Below, piece by piece: positions 63,160 through 64,000 of a stretch of 64,000 nt of DNA. A program made the position numbers and the translations under genes. Source of the DNA: Maledivibacter halophilus (GTDB lineage Bacteria; Bacillota; Clostridia; Peptostreptococcales; Caminicellaceae); the NCBI RefSeq assembly GCF_900167445.1, contig NZ_FUZT01000011.1:1-64000 (forward strand), given 5' to 3'. Each line of letters opens with the position of its first letter. Within the stretch, counting starts at the first letter, position 1. The notes beneath the pieces were generated by a model. The model was not told the DNA's origin, searched no databases, and worked only from the letters and a program-made list of their open reading frames with translations.

Positions 63160-63897
63160 TTATAAATGCTTTACTTTTCCCATATATTTTTCTAGTATAT
63201 TTCTATTATGTTCACTTCCTCCATCGACATTTCCACTAATCAATATTGGTGGAATCATGCCACTTTTCTTCACTTTTTCTATAACATCTGCAATAACTGA
63301 ATTAATAATAAATGAACCTGCAATAGTAGAGCCTGGTACAGCTTCAAAATTACCATAATCTAATAAGGCATCTCCATAGCCAATACAATTATCTATAACT
63401 ACATCACATACATCACATAGATGTTTACCAGAAGAATGCCTGGATTTACTTTTTTCTGAATACTCTACTGATGTTACTCCTATTACTTTCAAACCTTTTT
63501 CCTTACAACTAAGTGCTGCATCTATAGGAACCGGATTTCTACCTGATGTTGAAAATATTGTTATTACTTCTCTCTTTTTTAACTCATATCTATCTAACAC
63601 CCACTTTACATACCCTTCTTGTTTTTCAACCATAGAGCTTTTAATTGCACCATGTTGAACCATCAATGCCGTATCGAATATTGGATTTACACATGCTAAT
63701 CCTCCAGCCCTATAAAAAACCTCTTCACAAAGCATTAATGAATGACCACATCCAAAAAAATGAAGCATATTATTATCTTTTACTGCCTTAGCCATTAAAT
63801 TTGAAGCTTCTTTAATATTGCTTTTCTGGGTTTCTTTAATCCTTTTTAAAATACTATCTATTGTATTCATATATTCATTGGATTTTATAATAATCAT
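63160..63897 (-). CDS. SIS-domain sugar-phosphate binding protein (UPF0309-like)
   Basis: A 245-residue SIS (sugar isomerase) domain protein. Phosphosugar-binding signatures are LHFFGCGHSLMLCEEVFYRAG and TIFSTSGRNPVPIDAALSCK (the STSG loop). The C-terminus ILISGNVDGGSEHN is typical of UPF0309. It may isomerise or sense an amino-sugar phosphate; no sugar operon is visible in the window, and its upstream neighbours lie outside. The start at 63897 has AAAGAAAGG almost touching the ATG; an ATG at 63870 is an alternative. Confidence 0.88.
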   Translation of the reverse strand: MIIIKSNEYMNTIDSILKRIKETQKSNIKEASNLMAKAVKDNNMLHFFGCGHSLMLCEEVFYRAGGLACVNPIFDTALMVQHGAIKSSMVEKQEGYVKWVLDRYELKKREVITIFSTSGRNPVPIDAALSCKEKGLKVIGVTSVEYSEKSKSRHSSGKHLCDVCDVVIDNCIGYGDALLDYGNFEAVPGSTIAGSFIINSVIADVIEKVKKSGMIPPILISGNVDGGSEHNRNILEKYMGKVKHL

Positions 63898-63951
63898 CCT
63901 TTCTTTTTCTATTTAAATTATTTTATCTAACATTTGTGTATAAATCATGAT

Positions 63952-64000
63952 TGAGCAAATTGCATAATCCTAATTTGGATGGGTTGCATAATATATAACT
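63952..64000. repeat. Family A palindromic repeat, truncated by the window edge
   Basis: Starts TGAGCAAATTGCATAATCCT and continues TAATTTGGATGGGTTGCATA, close to the left end of copy 1 with its internal second GCATAA. The rest lies outside the window. Confidence 0.75.

Noticed and set aside
1..64000. Genes for tRNA, rRNA, CRISPR arrays, prophage or toxin-antitoxin modules
   Set aside because: No cloverleaf-type sequences, rRNA signatures, cas genes, phage structural genes or typical antitoxin pairs were seen.

Overview
The window is AT-rich DNA with short intergenic gaps, strong AGGAGG-type ribosome binding sites and frequent TTG/GTG starts. It carries sporulation genes (prkA-yhbH-spoVR), an iron-only-hydrogenase-like protein, a lactate-racemase-type nickel cofactor set and a probable selenoprotein. 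Together these point to an anaerobic, spore-forming member of the Clostridia, perhaps the Tissierellales; the genus cannot be fixed from the sequence alone. Most genes lie on the minus strand.

Layout. 1-2.1 kb: the end of an IS256-family element whose transposase gene is split at its start codon by a complete ISL3-family element with an 8-bp target duplication. 2.2-16.4 kb: mostly housekeeping and stress genes on the minus strand: metallophosphoesterase, small alarmone synthetase, HAD phosphatase, gap, radical SAM protein, Usp-like protein, a LysM/M14 wall peptidase, rlmN, a drug/metabolite transporter, nitroreductase, PHP phosphoesterase, 2-hydroxyacid dehydrogenase and a PilZ protein. 16.7-21.2 kb: a thiol/redox group of MBL-fold protein, glutamate-cysteine ligase, permuted ATP-grasp ligase and a methionine sulfoxide reductase A whose catalytic codon is UGA (selenocysteine). 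21.4-24.1 kb: a proline-rich probable coat protein and a chemotaxis receptor with Spo0A-like boxes upstream. 24.2-27.2 kb: larB-larE-larC, with larC split at an A9 run (-1 frameshift). 27.3-29 kb: a deleted aldo/keto reductase remnant and an MFS transporter. 29-36.5 kb: a methyltransferase, three glycosyltransferase-type proteins and two probable surface or spore proteins, one with 25-residue repeats. 36.8-41.3 kb: spoVR, yhbH, prkA. 41.6-45.3 kb: trmB, CBS-pyrophosphatase, C-GCAxxG-C-C protein, TSUP permease. 45.6-54.3 kb: a lone gltB and a heterodimeric ABC exporter. 54.6-55.0 kb: a structured non-coding RNA with its own promoter and terminator. 55.1-58.0 kb: a glycine betaine ABC transporter. 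58.4-64 kb: a hydrogenase-like iron-sulfur protein, cvfB, a YczE-like membrane protein, a probable manganese riboswitch ahead of a CaCA-family cation exchanger, and a SIS-domain protein.

Two families of short, palindromic, MITE-like repeats are scattered between genes. Family A has ends close to TGAGCAAATTGCATAATTA and occurs at about eight places. Family B has ends close to TATAGATATTCCAGTAAAAC and occurs at about three places, one of them between the manganese riboswitch and its exporter gene. The most interesting items are the UGA-containing msrA beside a glutathione-type operon, the larC frameshift site, the structured RNA near 54.8 kb, the glycosyltransferase/repeat-protein cluster and the two repeat families.
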